A program made the translations under genes and the position numbers. Shown here piece by piece: positions 54,019 to 63,627 of a DNA stretch of 64,000 bases. The DNA comes from UBA868 sp016776875 (GTDB lineage Bacteria; Pseudomonadota; Gammaproteobacteria; Arenicellales; UBA868). The notes beneath the pieces are model-generated. The model was not told the origin of the DNA. It searched no databases and saw nothing but the letters and a program-made list of their open reading frames with translations. The stretch's first letter is position 1; each line of letters begins with the position of its first letter. Where the stretch lies: the NCBI GenBank assembly GCA_051201585.1, contig CP179198.1:1178001-1242000 (forward strand), read 5' to 3'.

Positions 54019-56668
54019 AGGTCGTCTCGGGTTTTGTTAAATGAGTATTCAGAGGCGGACGGGAGTGCATCCTGAATTTCGGCGCGGAGTGCTTCCTGGT
54101 GTGATTCATTGTCGACAGGCAGACCATCTCGGTCGGTGATGTAAAATATATCCTCAGCCTTCTCGCCGAAAGTTGCGATTTTCGCAGTGACCAATCTTAT
54201 TTTGCAAGCAAGTAAAGCTTTTCGCGACTGCGCAGAGAAGCCCCGGCCGGTCTTCAGCTACAACCTCCATTAACGTGAGGTCTCGACTTTCTGCTTTAGA
54301 AAAACGGACAGTCGTTGCAATCGGAAAATTTTTGGAAGCCCTAGATAGTCGATTGTGACGAGGTCTAAAGTTTTTTAAAGGGTCCAGTATTTGCTGCCGT
54401 AATTGTTTAGCGATTAGTCCCAAGTCCAGATCAGTCGAGCTCGCGCCATTCGAAAGCAACACGACGAATGAGAGAATAACGAGATTAGAGTTAAGGTGAT
54501 GGACTCTGGCATCCACAATATTCAAGTTGAGTTGGTCAAACCCTGCTGCGGTTTCACTTAGCAATTGTTCGGAGTCAGGGCTGCACACAAAAAAGCGAAT
54601 ACTCCCGGATGCCTTATCGGTGCGGCATTCGACCGTGGGGAGTTCGGCTGCCGCGCGAGATAAGAGCACGGAACTATGCCATGCTAATGAATCCGGATTA
54701 TTGCGGAGGAAGTAGTCTTGATCGAATAGTTCCCAGAGCGCTGTGACGGCCCGGGTATCGCTCGTTTCAAGGATTTTAAGTGTCTCACCTTTCAACTCAT
54801 TGATCTTTTCGTCAGCGCCTATTGAGCTTACCGATTCCGTGAAGTAGCGCTCGGGACGTCTGATGATAAAGATCACTGAGTAATTTTCCTTTCCAATCGT
54901 TCCATACTTTCGGGCTCGTTGCGCGCATGTCTGCTGCCGTCAGCAAATACAGATTATCGAGCCTTTCTTGATCTCCAACCTCATTCGCAAATCGTTCAAT
55001 AACGGAAGAATCAGATATATCTTCTCGCTGCGCAAACCACGACATTAATAAATGCGCCCTGACAAGCCAGGCAACAAAGTTAGCATCATAGTCACTGAGA
55101 TCATGTCGCTTGCAAAACCTAAATGCGTCCCTTTCGCCCAATTTGGAGTGGTCACCCCCTCGGCCTTTTGCGATATCATGAAAAATCGCGGCAAGATAAA
55201 GACGATGCTTTTTGAAAAGTCGCTGCATGATTTGACTACACTCTGGCAGTTCGTGATCATGTTTCGGTATATCAAAGCGGCGAAGATTCCGGACAACAAA
55301 AAGCAAGTGGGCGTCCACCGTATACGCGTGGAATAAATCATGTTGCATTTGACCTGTTACCCGGCCAAAAGCGGGAATGTATGCGGCTAGGATCCCGTAG
55401 GCGTCCATTTTTCGTAACGCGTGCGTTTGCCCCGAAGGGGCTCGTAGAATTTCCATAAACAGAGATCGACAACGCAGATCTTTTCGGAATTCGGGATTGA
55501 TAAGCTTGGCGTGGGTGCGAATTAATCGAACGGTGTTTCCACGTATGTCTCGGATATCAGGCCGCTGGGCCAGCAATAAGAAAGCTTCCAAAAGTGCGAA
55601 GGGTTGTCGGGCGAATACACGGTTTGAAGAGACCTCGAGCATCCCTTCAACCACGCGGAATCGCTTATTAATCTGAGTCGTTCGTTTTTCTCCGGGCTGA
55701 AGAATGGCTTCCTCAAAGTGCTGAAGCAAAATCTCATTTAAAAGGCGTAGCTCTTTGACGGTCCGAAAATACCGCTTCATCAGTTTCTCTACCGCAAGTT
55801 GTGCGGTGTCTTTATAGCCAAATTCAGCAGCGATCTCACGCTGATAGTCGAATAAGAGACGGTCTTCACATCGATTTGCGGTGAAATGCAATGCGTTCCT
55901 TATTCGCCAGAGCAGTTCGCGACCTTTTACGAGCGTCGACATCTCATCAGGGGTAAGAAAACCCTCTTTGGCCAGAGCGGATAGGTCCGGACTCCCGAAG
56001 TAACGATGTCCAACCCACTGAATAGTTTGAATATCTCTTAACCCACCTGGTCCCTCTTTAATGTGGGGTTCTAAATTGTAGGCGGTATCCCCATAGCGGA
56101 GGTGGCGGGCAACTTGCTCCTCTCTTTTTGCGGCAAAGAACTTTTTCGCGGACCACATCTTGTTCGGTCCGATGTGCTCATGGAGTCGGAGCAGCAACTT
56201 GCCAGAGCCTCCAATGAGTCGCGCTTCAGTCAAATTGGTCACGACCGTAATATCTTTACGCGCCCACGCGATGCAATCCTTGATGGCGCGCGTGCTGTGT
56301 CCTACTTCGAGTCCAATATCCCATAAAAATCTAATGAACGCCTCGATTTGACGTTCTTGATGTTCGGACGCTATTTTTGGCAATAAGATCAACAGATCGA
56401 TATCGGAATAGGGGTGGAGTTCCTGTCGACCGTAGCCGCCGACGGCGATCAATTCCTGCGCCTGAGAAGGTGGTACCGCCTCGAAGAAATGGCGCCAAGC
56501 ATTAACCAATAAAGAATCAATAAATTTGGAATGGTTCTGCAGCAGCTTGGATGGCGACAGGCCGTTTAGGCGAGCTTGATCAAGGTTAGCGCGAACATCT
56601 GCGAGCGCCGTCTTGAAGTCAGCGATTGTGCAATCGCCATCAAAGGAGTAATTTTCGGGTGATTCCAA
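54015..56668 (-). CDS. glnD: bifunctional PII uridylyltransferase / uridylyl-removing enzyme (two frame disruptions)
   Basis: GlnD adds or removes UMP on PII proteins in response to glutamine. The nucleotidyltransferase site is VGGYGRQELHPYSDIDLLIL (near 80). The HD hydrolase domain has FHDIAKGRGGDHSKLGE. Two ACT domains should follow. The chain changes frame at AGCT 54825-54828 (after HGIGK, restoring NSIGADEKIN) and at AGCT 54216-54219 (after CAVAK, restoring LLACKIRLVTAKIATFGEKAE), each with one surplus base. After repair it has about 883 residues and ends at a TGA that overlaps dapD. If the lesions were real, the glutamine-sensing ACT region would be lost. Confidence 0.92.
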
Positions 56669-56702
56669 AGTATCTACCGCGAAACTGCCGCTAACAGTTC
56701 TT

Positions 56703-57462
56703 CTAATCCGGAGTGACGGTCAGAATCTCGACGCGACTGTCTGTCACTGCGATCGTGTGCTCCCATTGGGCGCTTAGGGAGTGGTCTTTTGTGACGACCG
56801 TCCATCCGTCAGACAGTAGCTTTTGTTTGAGCCCGGCCAGCATTAATCATCGGCTCGATGGTAAAGGTCATGCCTGGCGTTATCTCAATGCCTTCACCAG
56901 GCTTGCCATAATGAAGTACTTGTGGGTCCTCATGAAAGCCACGCCCGATGCCATGGCCGCAATACTCGCGCACCACGGAGAATCCCTGCGCCTCTGCCAA
57001 GGATTGAATGATGGCGCCGATATCTCCCAATCGAGCCCCTGGCTTCACGGCCTCGATTCCCTTCATCAAACACAGCTTAGTTGTGTCGATTAATCGTTTG
57101 GCGAGGATAGGAGGTTGCCCAACTGTAAACATCCGGCTCGAATCACCATGAAACCCATCCTTGATCACGGTGATATCAATATTAATAATGTCTCCATTTT
57201 TCAGTTTTTTTTCTCCCGGGATACCATGACAAACAACGTGGTTAACACTCGTGCAAATTGACTTGGGGAAACCTCGATAGTTCAACGGGGCGGGTATTGC
57301 ACTCAGTTCGTCAACGATAAAATTGTGACAGCGTTCATCGAGGGCTTGAGTGGTGACGCCCGGGAGGACATAGGGTTCGATCATGTCTAGTACTTGCGAA
57401 GTCAATCGACCTGCAATTCTCATTTTTTCGAGATCTTCTGCGTTCTTAAGGTGTATAGCCAT
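56703..57462 (-). CDS. map: methionine aminopeptidase (frame-disrupted)
   Basis: Map removes N-terminal methionine from nascent proteins. Signatures are CTSVNHVVCHGIPG, IINIDITVIKDGFHGDSSRMF with two metal Asp, GHGIGRGFHEDPQVLHYG with a metal His, and MTFTIEPMINAG with a metal Glu. The last metal Glu is in the other frame, in AQWEHTIAVT. The frames meet at AGCT 56818-56821; dropping one base restores AQTKLLSDGWTVVTKD and gives about 252 residues ending at 56703. Divergent from rpsB, the usual arrangement. Confidence 0.93.
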
Positions 57463-57545
57463 AGCGGTGGGCGGTCTTGATTTTTGCTAATTTTAAGCGA
57501 AACCGTGCCGTGCGGAGTGATGGGACCAATTTGTCTCAGAACCTG

Positions 57546-57574
57546 TGGATTGACAGTCTCTAGTCAGGTAGAAT
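57546..57574 (+). promoter_or_regulatory. candidate promoter for rpsB
   Basis: TAGAAT at 57569-57574 is the same hexamer, with the same trailing ACG, as at rpsF, and is followed by a G/C-rich discriminator (ACGACCCCC). The hexamer at 17 bp upstream (TGGATT, 57546-57551) is a poor -35. A perfect TTGACA lies at 57550-57555 but is only 13 bp from the -10. Transcription would start near 57581, giving a leader of about 105 bases before rpsB with room for S2 autoregulation. Confidence 0.45.
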
Positions 57575-57687
57575 ACGACCCCCTAAATCCTGGCAATAGT
57601 CCCTCGATGGTCGTCTGGGTGCTGGACGTTAAGTCTGGTTGGCGGCCGCGGCTTTGCTGAACAACAACCCAAATCAAGGAGTGCAAA

Positions 57688-58551
57688 ATGGCTGACGTTT
57701 CCATGCGGCAGATGTTAGAGGCTGGCGTTCATTTCGGACACCAAACCCGTTTCTGGTCGCCCAAAATGGGCCCATATATTTTCGGTGCCCGAAACAAGAT
57801 CCACATTATTAATCTCGAGAAGTCGTTACCCCTGTACCGCGACGCGATGAACTTTATTGGTAGCGTGGCATCCGCGCGAGGTAAAGTTTTATTCGTGGGC
57901 ACGAAGCGTCAAGCGGGCAAGGTGATTCGTGAAGAGGCAAAACGTTGTAATAGCCCATACGTCGATCATCGATGGCTCGGCGGTATGTTGACGAACTTCA
58001 AAACGGTTAAAAACTCTATTGCGCGACTCGTTGAGCTCGATGAGATGGCCGCATCTGATGCAACTCGAGGTTTAACAAAGAAAGAAGCGTTAATGCTCGA
58101 ACGCGAGCGCGTCAAGCTTGATCGCAGTTTGTCCGGAATTCGTGAAATGAAAGGCCTGCCGGACGCACTTTTTGTGATTGATGTGGATCACGAAAAAATC
58201 GCCGTGTCAGAGGCTCGAAAACTTGGCATCCCCGTGGTCGGCGTTTGTGATACCAACAGTTCTCCTGATGGCATTGATTATCCGATTCCAGGTAACGACG
58301 ATGCAATCAGAGCCATTAAACTTTATCTCAGCGGTGCGGCTGACGCGATCCTAGAGGCGAGAGGGGCGTCTGCGCCCGCAATAGAGGGAGATGCCGACGA
58401 TTATGTTGAAGTGCCTGCCGAGGAAAATGTCAACACGACTGCTGAATCAGTTGCGGAGGCGGCACCCGAGCCGGATTCGGCTCCAGTCGATGGAGCGGAC
58501 GCTACGGATTCGGAAAGTGAGGTTAAAGGCGCCACTGTCCGCGATGCGTGA
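57688..58551 (+). CDS. rpsB: 30S ribosomal protein S2
   Basis: S2 sits at the head-body junction of the small subunit. VSMRQMLEAGVHFGHQTRFW, MGPYIFGARNKIHIINLEK, HRWLGGMLTNFKTVKNSI, LPDALFVIDVDHEKIAVSEA and IPVVGVCDTNSSPDGIDYPI are conserved. The globular part ends near residue 230 and is followed by an acidic Ala/Glu/Asp-rich tail of about 55 residues that E. coli S2 lacks. The ribosome-binding site is AAGGAGTG. tsf follows after 53 bp, as in nearly all bacteria. Confidence 0.98.
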   Translation: MADVSMRQMLEAGVHFGHQTRFWSPKMGPYIFGARNKIHIINLEKSLPLYRDAMNFIGSVASARGKVLFVGTKRQAGKVIREEAKRCNSPYVDHRWLGGMLTNFKTVKNSIARLVELDEMAASDATRGLTKKEALMLERERVKLDRSLSGIREMKGLPDALFVIDVDHEKIAVSEARKLGIPVVGVCDTNSSPDGIDYPIPGNDDAIRAIKLYLSGAADAILEARGASAPAIEGDADDYVEVPAEENVNTTAESVAEAAPEPDSAPVDGADATDSESEVKGATVRDA

Positions 58552-58604
58552 GATCTCCAGTTGATCTCGAAAGACTGTTTTCATTTTTTGACGAGGAATA
58601 AATT

Positions 58605-59480
58605 TTGATTACTGCCGGTCAAGTAAAGGAGCTTCGGGAGCGAACCGGAGCGGGAATGATGGATTGCAAAAAGGCACTGGGTGAGACGAACGGTGATCTT
58701 GATGAGGCGATCGCATTGCTTCGAAAGAAGGGTGCGGCAAGTGCCGAAAAGAAAGCGGGGAGAATAGCGGCGGAAGGTGTCGTGCAACTTTTAATCAGCG
58801 AGGATGCTTCCCGCGGAACGCTGCTCGAGGTCAACTGCGAGACTGATTTTGTTGCGAAGGACGATTCATTTAACAGTTTTGCGGCGGCCTTGACCCAACT
58901 GATTGTTGATCAGAACCCAGCTGACGTTGAGTCGTTAAGTGCCTTGATAATGGATAGTGGCGCCTCTGTGGAAGCTGAGCGCCAGGAATTAATTGCCAAG
59001 ATCGGAGAAAATATTTCGATACGGCGATTTGAAACGCTTGTTTCGGGATCGGGACAAATTTCGGGATATATGCATGGAACCCGAATCGGGGTCTTGGTAA
59101 GTGCTTCGGGAGCTACAGAGCTTGGGCGTGATTTAGCGATGCATATCGCCGCAAGTCGCCCGGTTTGTATCGGCGAAGCTGATATGCCTTCGGATGTCTT
59201 AACTCGGGAACGAGAAATTTATACCGCGCAGGCGTCCGAGAGTGGGAAAAGTCCGGAGATTGTTGAAAAGATGGTGGATGGACGGGTAAAGAAGTTTCTT
59301 AAAGAAAACACGTTGCTCGGACAGCCCTTTGTGAAAAACCCTGATATTTCAGTGGCCGAACTGTTGTCCCAAGGCAACGCCTCTATGGACGGCATGCTCC
59401 GCTTCGAAGTGGGCGAAGGCCTTGAGAAAAAGGTCGATGATTTCGTTGCGGAAGTCATGGCTCAGGCCAAGGCCGAGTAG
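58605..59480 (+). CDS. tsf: elongation factor Ts
   Basis: EF-Ts exchanges GDP on EF-Tu. VKELRERTGAGMMDCKKALGE is the N-terminal UBA-like signature, ETDFVAKDDSF is the contact loop for EF-Tu, and MHIAASRPVCI and LGQPFVKNPDISVAELL follow. The 291 residues are normal. The start is TTG at 58605: the motif begins eight residues later and no ATG or GTG is close. pyrH begins 3 bp after the stop. Confidence 0.96.
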   Translation: MITAGQVKELRERTGAGMMDCKKALGETNGDLDEAIALLRKKGAASAEKKAGRIAAEGVVQLLISEDASRGTLLEVNCETDFVAKDDSFNSFAAALTQLIVDQNPADVESLSALIMDSGASVEAERQELIAKIGENISIRRFETLVSGSGQISGYMHGTRIGVLVSASGATELGRDLAMHIAASRPVCIGEADMPSDVLTREREIYTAQASESGKSPEIVEKMVDGRVKKFLKENTLLGQPFVKNPDISVAELLSQGNASMDGMLRFEVGEGLEKKVDDFVAEVMAQAKAE

Positions 59481-59483
59481 GTT

Positions 59484-60209
59484 ATGGTCGAGGGGTCGCG
59501 CCTTCTCCAAGGCCGGTGTCTCATCAAATTGTCGGGCGAAGCGCTCGGCGGCGTTAGTGGTTCCGGTGTAGACGGCAGTGCGTTTGAATTTATTGCGCTC
59601 GAGTTAATAAAAGCGCTCAACGTGGGAAACGCTTTCGCTGTTGTCGTTGGGGGAGGCAATTTCTTTCGTGGAGCGGGTGCTTTGCCCTGGACCGGTCAAC
59701 GGGTCGTTGCGGACCAAGCCGGCATGCTCGGCACAGCAATGAATGGTCTATTGCTTCGGGATTGCCTTGTCGCTCACGGCGTTGATGCTTCCGTGAGTTG
59801 CGCATTTGGAATCGATGGCGTGTTACCAATATTTTCCGCGGAGCGATCAAAGCGGGACCTCTCTGATGGCAAGATCGTTATTCTCGCCGGCGGGACCGGC
59901 AACCCTTTCTTTACGACCGACACCACCGCTTGTTTAAGGGCATTGGAACTGAACGCCGAGACGGTAATCAAAGCCACCCGTGTGAATGGAGTCTATAACC
60001 GCGATCCTGAGCAATATTCCGACGCCGTTCTCTATGATCGACTGAGTTTTGATCAGGCGATTTCGGAAGATTTGAAAATTGTGGATATCACGGCGCTGAC
60101 TTTATGCCGAGAGCATAATCTAAGACTCCGGGTGCTTGATCTTGGTATTGAAGATAACCTTTCGCAGGCAATGAGCGATCCGACTATCGGGACCCTTGTG
60201 GAAAATTAA
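59484..60209 (+). CDS. pyrH: UMP kinase
   Basis: PyrH phosphorylates UMP and is allosterically controlled by GTP and UTP. LIKLSGEALGG is the phosphate loop, VVVGGGNFFRG and DQAGMLGTAMNGLLLRDCL follow, and FILAGGTGNPFFTTDT-type (ILAGGTGNPFFTTDTTACL) and ATRVNGVYNRDPEQY complete the amino-acid kinase fold. The 241 residues are normal. Position between tsf and frr is canonical. Confidence 0.97.
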   Translation: MVEGSRLLQGRCLIKLSGEALGGVSGSGVDGSAFEFIALELIKALNVGNAFAVVVGGGNFFRGAGALPWTGQRVVADQAGMLGTAMNGLLLRDCLVAHGVDASVSCAFGIDGVLPIFSAERSKRDLSDGKIVILAGGTGNPFFTTDTTACLRALELNAETVIKATRVNGVYNRDPEQYSDAVLYDRLSFDQAISEDLKIVDITALTLCREHNLRLRVLDLGIEDNLSQAMSDPTIGTLVEN

Positions 60210-60218
60210 GGAATACGA

Positions 60219-60776
60219 ATGATTGACGACATATTGAAAGACGCCGAACTCAGGATGAATAAAAGTGTTGAAGCAGTCGCGACAGAGTTTTTGAGGATTC
60301 GAACAGGGCGTGCGAGTACCGCTTTGCTAGATCATCTCACGGTCGACTATTACGGCAGTCGGGTGCCGATCGCCCAGGCGGCGACTGTGAGCGTGGGAGA
60401 TGCGCGAACCCTAGTCATTCAGGCTTGGGAGAAAGGAATGATCCCTCTAATCGAGAAGGCCATCATTGAATCTGACCTGGGGTTGAATCCCGTCACCGCG
60501 GGCGAGGTCATGCGCATTCCGATGCCGGCTTTGACCGAAGAGCGCCGTAAAGAAATGACCAAGATTGTTCGACAAGAGGGTGAACAAGGAAAAATAGCGG
60601 TCCGAAATATTCGTCGCGATGCGCTGGGCGATCTACGGGATCTGACTAAGGAAAAGCTCATTGGTGAGGATGACGAGAAGAGAGCGGAGGCGCAGATGCA
60701 AGTTCTAACCGATCGATCAGTCTCTCGAATTGAGGAAAAGGTAAACGAGAAAGAAGCGGAAGTGATGGATGTTTAG
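60219..60776 (+). CDS. frr: ribosome recycling factor
   Basis: RRF with EF-G splits post-termination ribosomes. FLRIRTGRASTALLDHLTVDYYG is interrupted by no lesion (its first part FLRIRTGRASTALLDHL is diagnostic), and IRIPMPALTEERRKEM-like (MRIPMPALTEERRKEMTKI) and the helical C-terminus (RNIRRDALGDL) follow. The 185 residues match the family. It starts 9 bp after pyrH. Confidence 0.97.
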   Translation: MIDDILKDAELRMNKSVEAVATEFLRIRTGRASTALLDHLTVDYYGSRVPIAQAATVSVGDARTLVIQAWEKGMIPLIEKAIIESDLGLNPVTAGEVMRIPMPALTEERRKEMTKIVRQEGEQGKIAVRNIRRDALGDLRDLTKEKLIGEDDEKRAEAQMQVLTDRSVSRIEEKVNEKEAEVMDV

Positions 60777-60825
60777 ATAAACATCTCATTTACCCATCAG
60801 AGTCTCTAGATAGAAAATAAGCGCC

Positions 60826-61566
60826 ATGAGCACGCCTAACGCGGTTCCTGAACATATTGCGATTGTCATGGACGGCAACGGTCGCTGGGCTCAGGCGAGA
60901 GGTCAGGCAAGAATTAACGGTCATCGGCGAGGTGTTGAAGTCGTTCGGGAGGTAACGAGTCTTTGCGCCAAAGCGGGCGTATCTTTTCTAACGCTGTTCG
61001 CGTTTAGTAGTGAAAACTGGCGTCGACCGGCGGATGAGGTGACATTCCTTAAAAAACTGCTGGCAACCTCGCTCGAGAAAGAGTTCGATCGATTACACAA
61101 AAATAATATTCGACTCAACGTGATCGGCGATGTCACACCTTTCGGGCCTCATCTGGAAAAAAATATCGAAAACGCGAAGCAAAGGACCGATGGTAATACG
61201 GGACTCACGTTAACGATCGCGCTTAATTACGGCGCGCGATGGGAAATTTCTGCGGCTGCGAAAAATATTGCCGTGGACTGTGTCTCGGGAAAATTGAAAC
61301 CCGAAGACATCTCAGAATCATTATTTAATGACCGACTAACGACCGGGAACATTCCCGATCCGGATTTATTTATTCGGACAGGTGGTGAGATTCGCTTAAG
61401 CAATTTTCTACTTTGGCAATTAGCATACACAGAATTATTTTTTACAGATACGCTTTGGCCAGATTTCGATGAAACAGTATTCAACCGGGCGTTGGAAGCG
61501 TTTAATTTGAGGCAGCGTCGGTTCGGCCAGACCGGCGAACAAGTCGGCAAAAAAACGTCGCGGTGA
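60826..61566 (+). CDS. uppS: undecaprenyl diphosphate synthase
   Basis: UppS makes the C55 lipid carrier for wall and surface polysaccharides. HIAIVMDGNGRWAQARG holds the catalytic Asp and the diphosphate loop; LTLFAFSSENWRRPADEV, LNYGARWEI, and DLFIRTGGEIRLSNFLLWQ are conserved, followed by the membrane-proximal LWPDF. The 246 residues are typical. Its end overlaps the cdsA GTG by 4 bp. Confidence 0.97.
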   Translation: MSTPNAVPEHIAIVMDGNGRWAQARGQARINGHRRGVEVVREVTSLCAKAGVSFLTLFAFSSENWRRPADEVTFLKKLLATSLEKEFDRLHKNNIRLNVIGDVTPFGPHLEKNIENAKQRTDGNTGLTLTIALNYGARWEISAAAKNIAVDCVSGKLKPEDISESLFNDRLTTGNIPDPDLFIRTGGEIRLSNFLLWQLAYTELFFTDTLWPDFDETVFNRALEAFNLRQRRFGQTGEQVGKKTSR

Positions 61567-62384
61567 ATACACTCAGTAAAAGAGTTTCCACTGGACTGAC
61601 GCTCGCTCTCCTTGCGACAGGCTTGATTGTTTATGCACCTTCCGGGGTGATTTTGGCCCTAGCGGGCGTGGTGTCGATTTTGGCAACCCTGGAATGGGAA
61701 TCACTTCGCGTAGGGAAGCTGGGCACCGTGGAGGCTTTGGTATCTAGTCTTTTGGCGCTCCTAACCACCTTCTTATCCGTTTGGGTGTTTCAAAATATAG
61801 CTTGGACCGTGGGAGCACTGGGCCTGGGTTGGACGGTTCTTCTGGTTTGGGTTGGCCGGATTGCATTAACCGGTCAAACGAGCAGTGTGAGTCGAGCGAG
61901 ATTGTTGGGGCCATTGATCATTTGCCCATCTATTGCGTTGATTCCGGTCATTCATGCAATGGATTCAAACGGGCCAATTGCTCTGTTAGCGGCTTTTGTC
62001 GCTATTTGGGCGAGTGATACTGGCGCCTATTTTTCCGGACGGAAATGGGGAAAGCATCGGTTAGCGCCTAAGGTCAGCCCCGGAAAAACCTGGGAGGGTG
62101 TGAGCGGCGGCTTATTGTTAGGTGTTTTAGCGAGTCTCGGAATTATCCGAGCGTTTTATGACGGCGGTATCCCTTATTTATCTTGGTTTGCAATCTTGAT
62201 GATCTCGATTTCTGCCGGTGTGCTGGGGGATTTGTTCGAGAGCATGTTTAAAAGAACATCTGGAAAAAAAGACAGCGGATCGCTTCTTCCGGGGCATGGT
62301 GGGATTTTGGATCGAATCGATAGTACGTTGGCGTTTCTTCCTATTTTTGCGGTATTTATCGTCGCAGGGAAGATGGACATTTGA
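61563..62384 (+). CDS. cdsA: phosphatidate cytidylyltransferase
   Basis: CdsA makes CDP-diacylglycerol, the precursor used by PssA (41 kb). It is an integral membrane protein with about eight hydrophobic segments. The CDS signature is in the C-terminal half: SDTGAYFSGRKWGKHRLAP with KVSPGKTWEGVSGG, then GDLFESMFKR and PGHGGILDRIDSTLAFLP. The 273 residues are normal. It starts with GTG inside uppS and its TGA overlaps the dxr ATG by one base. Confidence 0.95.
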   Translation: MNTLSKRVSTGLTLALLATGLIVYAPSGVILALAGVVSILATLEWESLRVGKLGTVEALVSSLLALLTTFLSVWVFQNIAWTVGALGLGWTVLLVWVGRIALTGQTSSVSRARLLGPLIICPSIALIPVIHAMDSNGPIALLAAFVAIWASDTGAYFSGRKWGKHRLAPKVSPGKTWEGVSGGLLLGVLASLGIIRAFYDGGIPYLSWFAILMISISAGVLGDLFESMFKRTSGKKDSGSLLPGHGGILDRIDSTLAFLPIFAVFIVAGKMDI

Positions 62385-63604
62385 TGGCCGCCATACACAA
62401 AAGAAGTGTTGTGGTCCTTGGTGCCACCGGGTCTGTGGGACTGAGCACGCTTGATGTGATTCGTCGTCATCCGGAACGATTTTCGGTATCGGGCCTCGGG
62501 GGATGGACCAACGTAGAGAGGATCGCAACGTTATCGAATGAGTTTCGGCCCAAAATGATTGGTGTCTCCGATTTTGAAGAATCGTCTTTACGTCAGGCAC
62601 TGCCAGGCGACTTAGCGACACAAATAGTTTCGGGTAGCGCCGGTACAGAGTATCTTGCCCGGCAGGAAGAGGCCTCAATTGTGGTTGCTGGGATCAGTGG
62701 GTCCGCGGGGCTTAAACCCATCTTTTCAGCGTTATCATCAGGCAAGACGGTGCTGATCGCAAATAAAGAGCCGCTCGTGATGTGCGGTGAACTGCTTAAA
62801 GATGTCGCCAGAAAATCCAACGCAGTACTGTTACCAGTTGATAGCGAGCATAACGCGGTATTTCAGTGTCTTCCGGAGGATCATCAAACAGGGGTGAGTC
62901 AAAGTGTTGGCGTCGCGCAAGGACTTGCCCCTCGTATCAGACAAATTACGCTGACGGCTTCGGGCGGTCCTTTCTTGCGTACGCCAGCATCTGACCTCAA
63001 ACATGTCACAAAGAGTCAAGCATTGAGGCATCCCACCTGGAAAATGGGTGAAAAGATCACCGTTGACTCCGCTACCTTGATGAATAAAGGGCTCGAGTTA
63101 ATAGAAGCGTGTCGGCTGTTTGATTTACCTCAAAGCCAAGTAGAGATTGTTGTTCATCCACAAAGCGTGATTCACGCGTTAGTCCATTATCTCGACCGAT
63201 CCGTTCTGGCGCATTTGGCACAGGCCGATATGAGAATCCCAATCGCTCACGCTTTATCGTATCCTGATCGAATAGATTCTGGTGCGAAGCCTCTCGATAT
63301 TGTGTCGATTTCGAATCTTCAGTTCGAGGCGCCCGACCTTGATCGATTTCCGTGTCTATCGCTCGCGAGACAAGCTGCCGAGGCAGGCGGTGCAATGCCG
63401 GCGGTTTTAAATGCAGCGAACGAAATCGCCGTTGAGGGGTTTTTAAATGAAAAAATTCGATTCATAGATATTCCAAGTTTAATATCTGAAGTGATGGAAA
63501 AATTTTCACCGAAAGCGCCCATTAATCTGGATGAAGTACTGATAGTTGATCAGTCGGCTCGAAAAATTGCATGTAGAGTATTAAAAAACACGTTTCAAAG
63601 TTAA
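62384..63604 (+). CDS. dxr: 1-deoxy-D-xylulose 5-phosphate reductoisomerase
   Basis: Dxr makes methylerythritol phosphate, the committed step of isoprenoid synthesis, which feeds UppS and MiaA. VLGATGSVGLSTLDVIRRHP is the NADPH loop, ANKEPLVMCGELL and PVDSEHNAVFQCL carry metal-binding Asp and Glu, and HPTWKMGEKITVDSATLMNKG is the flexible lid with active-site His. The 406 residues are normal. The ATG at 62384 overlaps the cdsA stop. Confidence 0.97.
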   Translation: MAAIHKRSVVVLGATGSVGLSTLDVIRRHPERFSVSGLGGWTNVERIATLSNEFRPKMIGVSDFEESSLRQALPGDLATQIVSGSAGTEYLARQEEASIVVAGISGSAGLKPIFSALSSGKTVLIANKEPLVMCGELLKDVARKSNAVLLPVDSEHNAVFQCLPEDHQTGVSQSVGVAQGLAPRIRQITLTASGGPFLRTPASDLKHVTKSQALRHPTWKMGEKITVDSATLMNKGLELIEACRLFDLPQSQVEIVVHPQSVIHALVHYLDRSVLAHLAQADMRIPIAHALSYPDRIDSGAKPLDIVSISNLQFEAPDLDRFPCLSLARQAAEAGGAMPAVLNAANEIAVEGFLNEKIRFIDIPSLISEVMEKFSPKAPINLDEVLIVDQSARKIACRVLKNTFQS

Positions 63605-63627
63605 GTTTTATCAACCCAAAATAGAAA

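Noticed and set aside
137..57462. Genome decay: 13 broken genes as pseudogenes
   Set aside because: The affected genes include essential ones (metG, cysS, dnaB, accD, map), all other motifs are intact, and the lesions share one tetranucleotide. Decay would be random in place.
137..57462. Programmed ribosomal frameshifting at AGCT
   Set aside because: The required shifts are of different kinds (+1, -1, and a stop in radA), there is no common slippery site or stimulator, and many identical AGCT codons elsewhere are read normally.
57550..57555. TTGACA as the rpsB -35
   Set aside because: It is only 13 bp from the TAGAAT -10, too close for a standard promoter, and no other good -10 lies at 16-18 bp.
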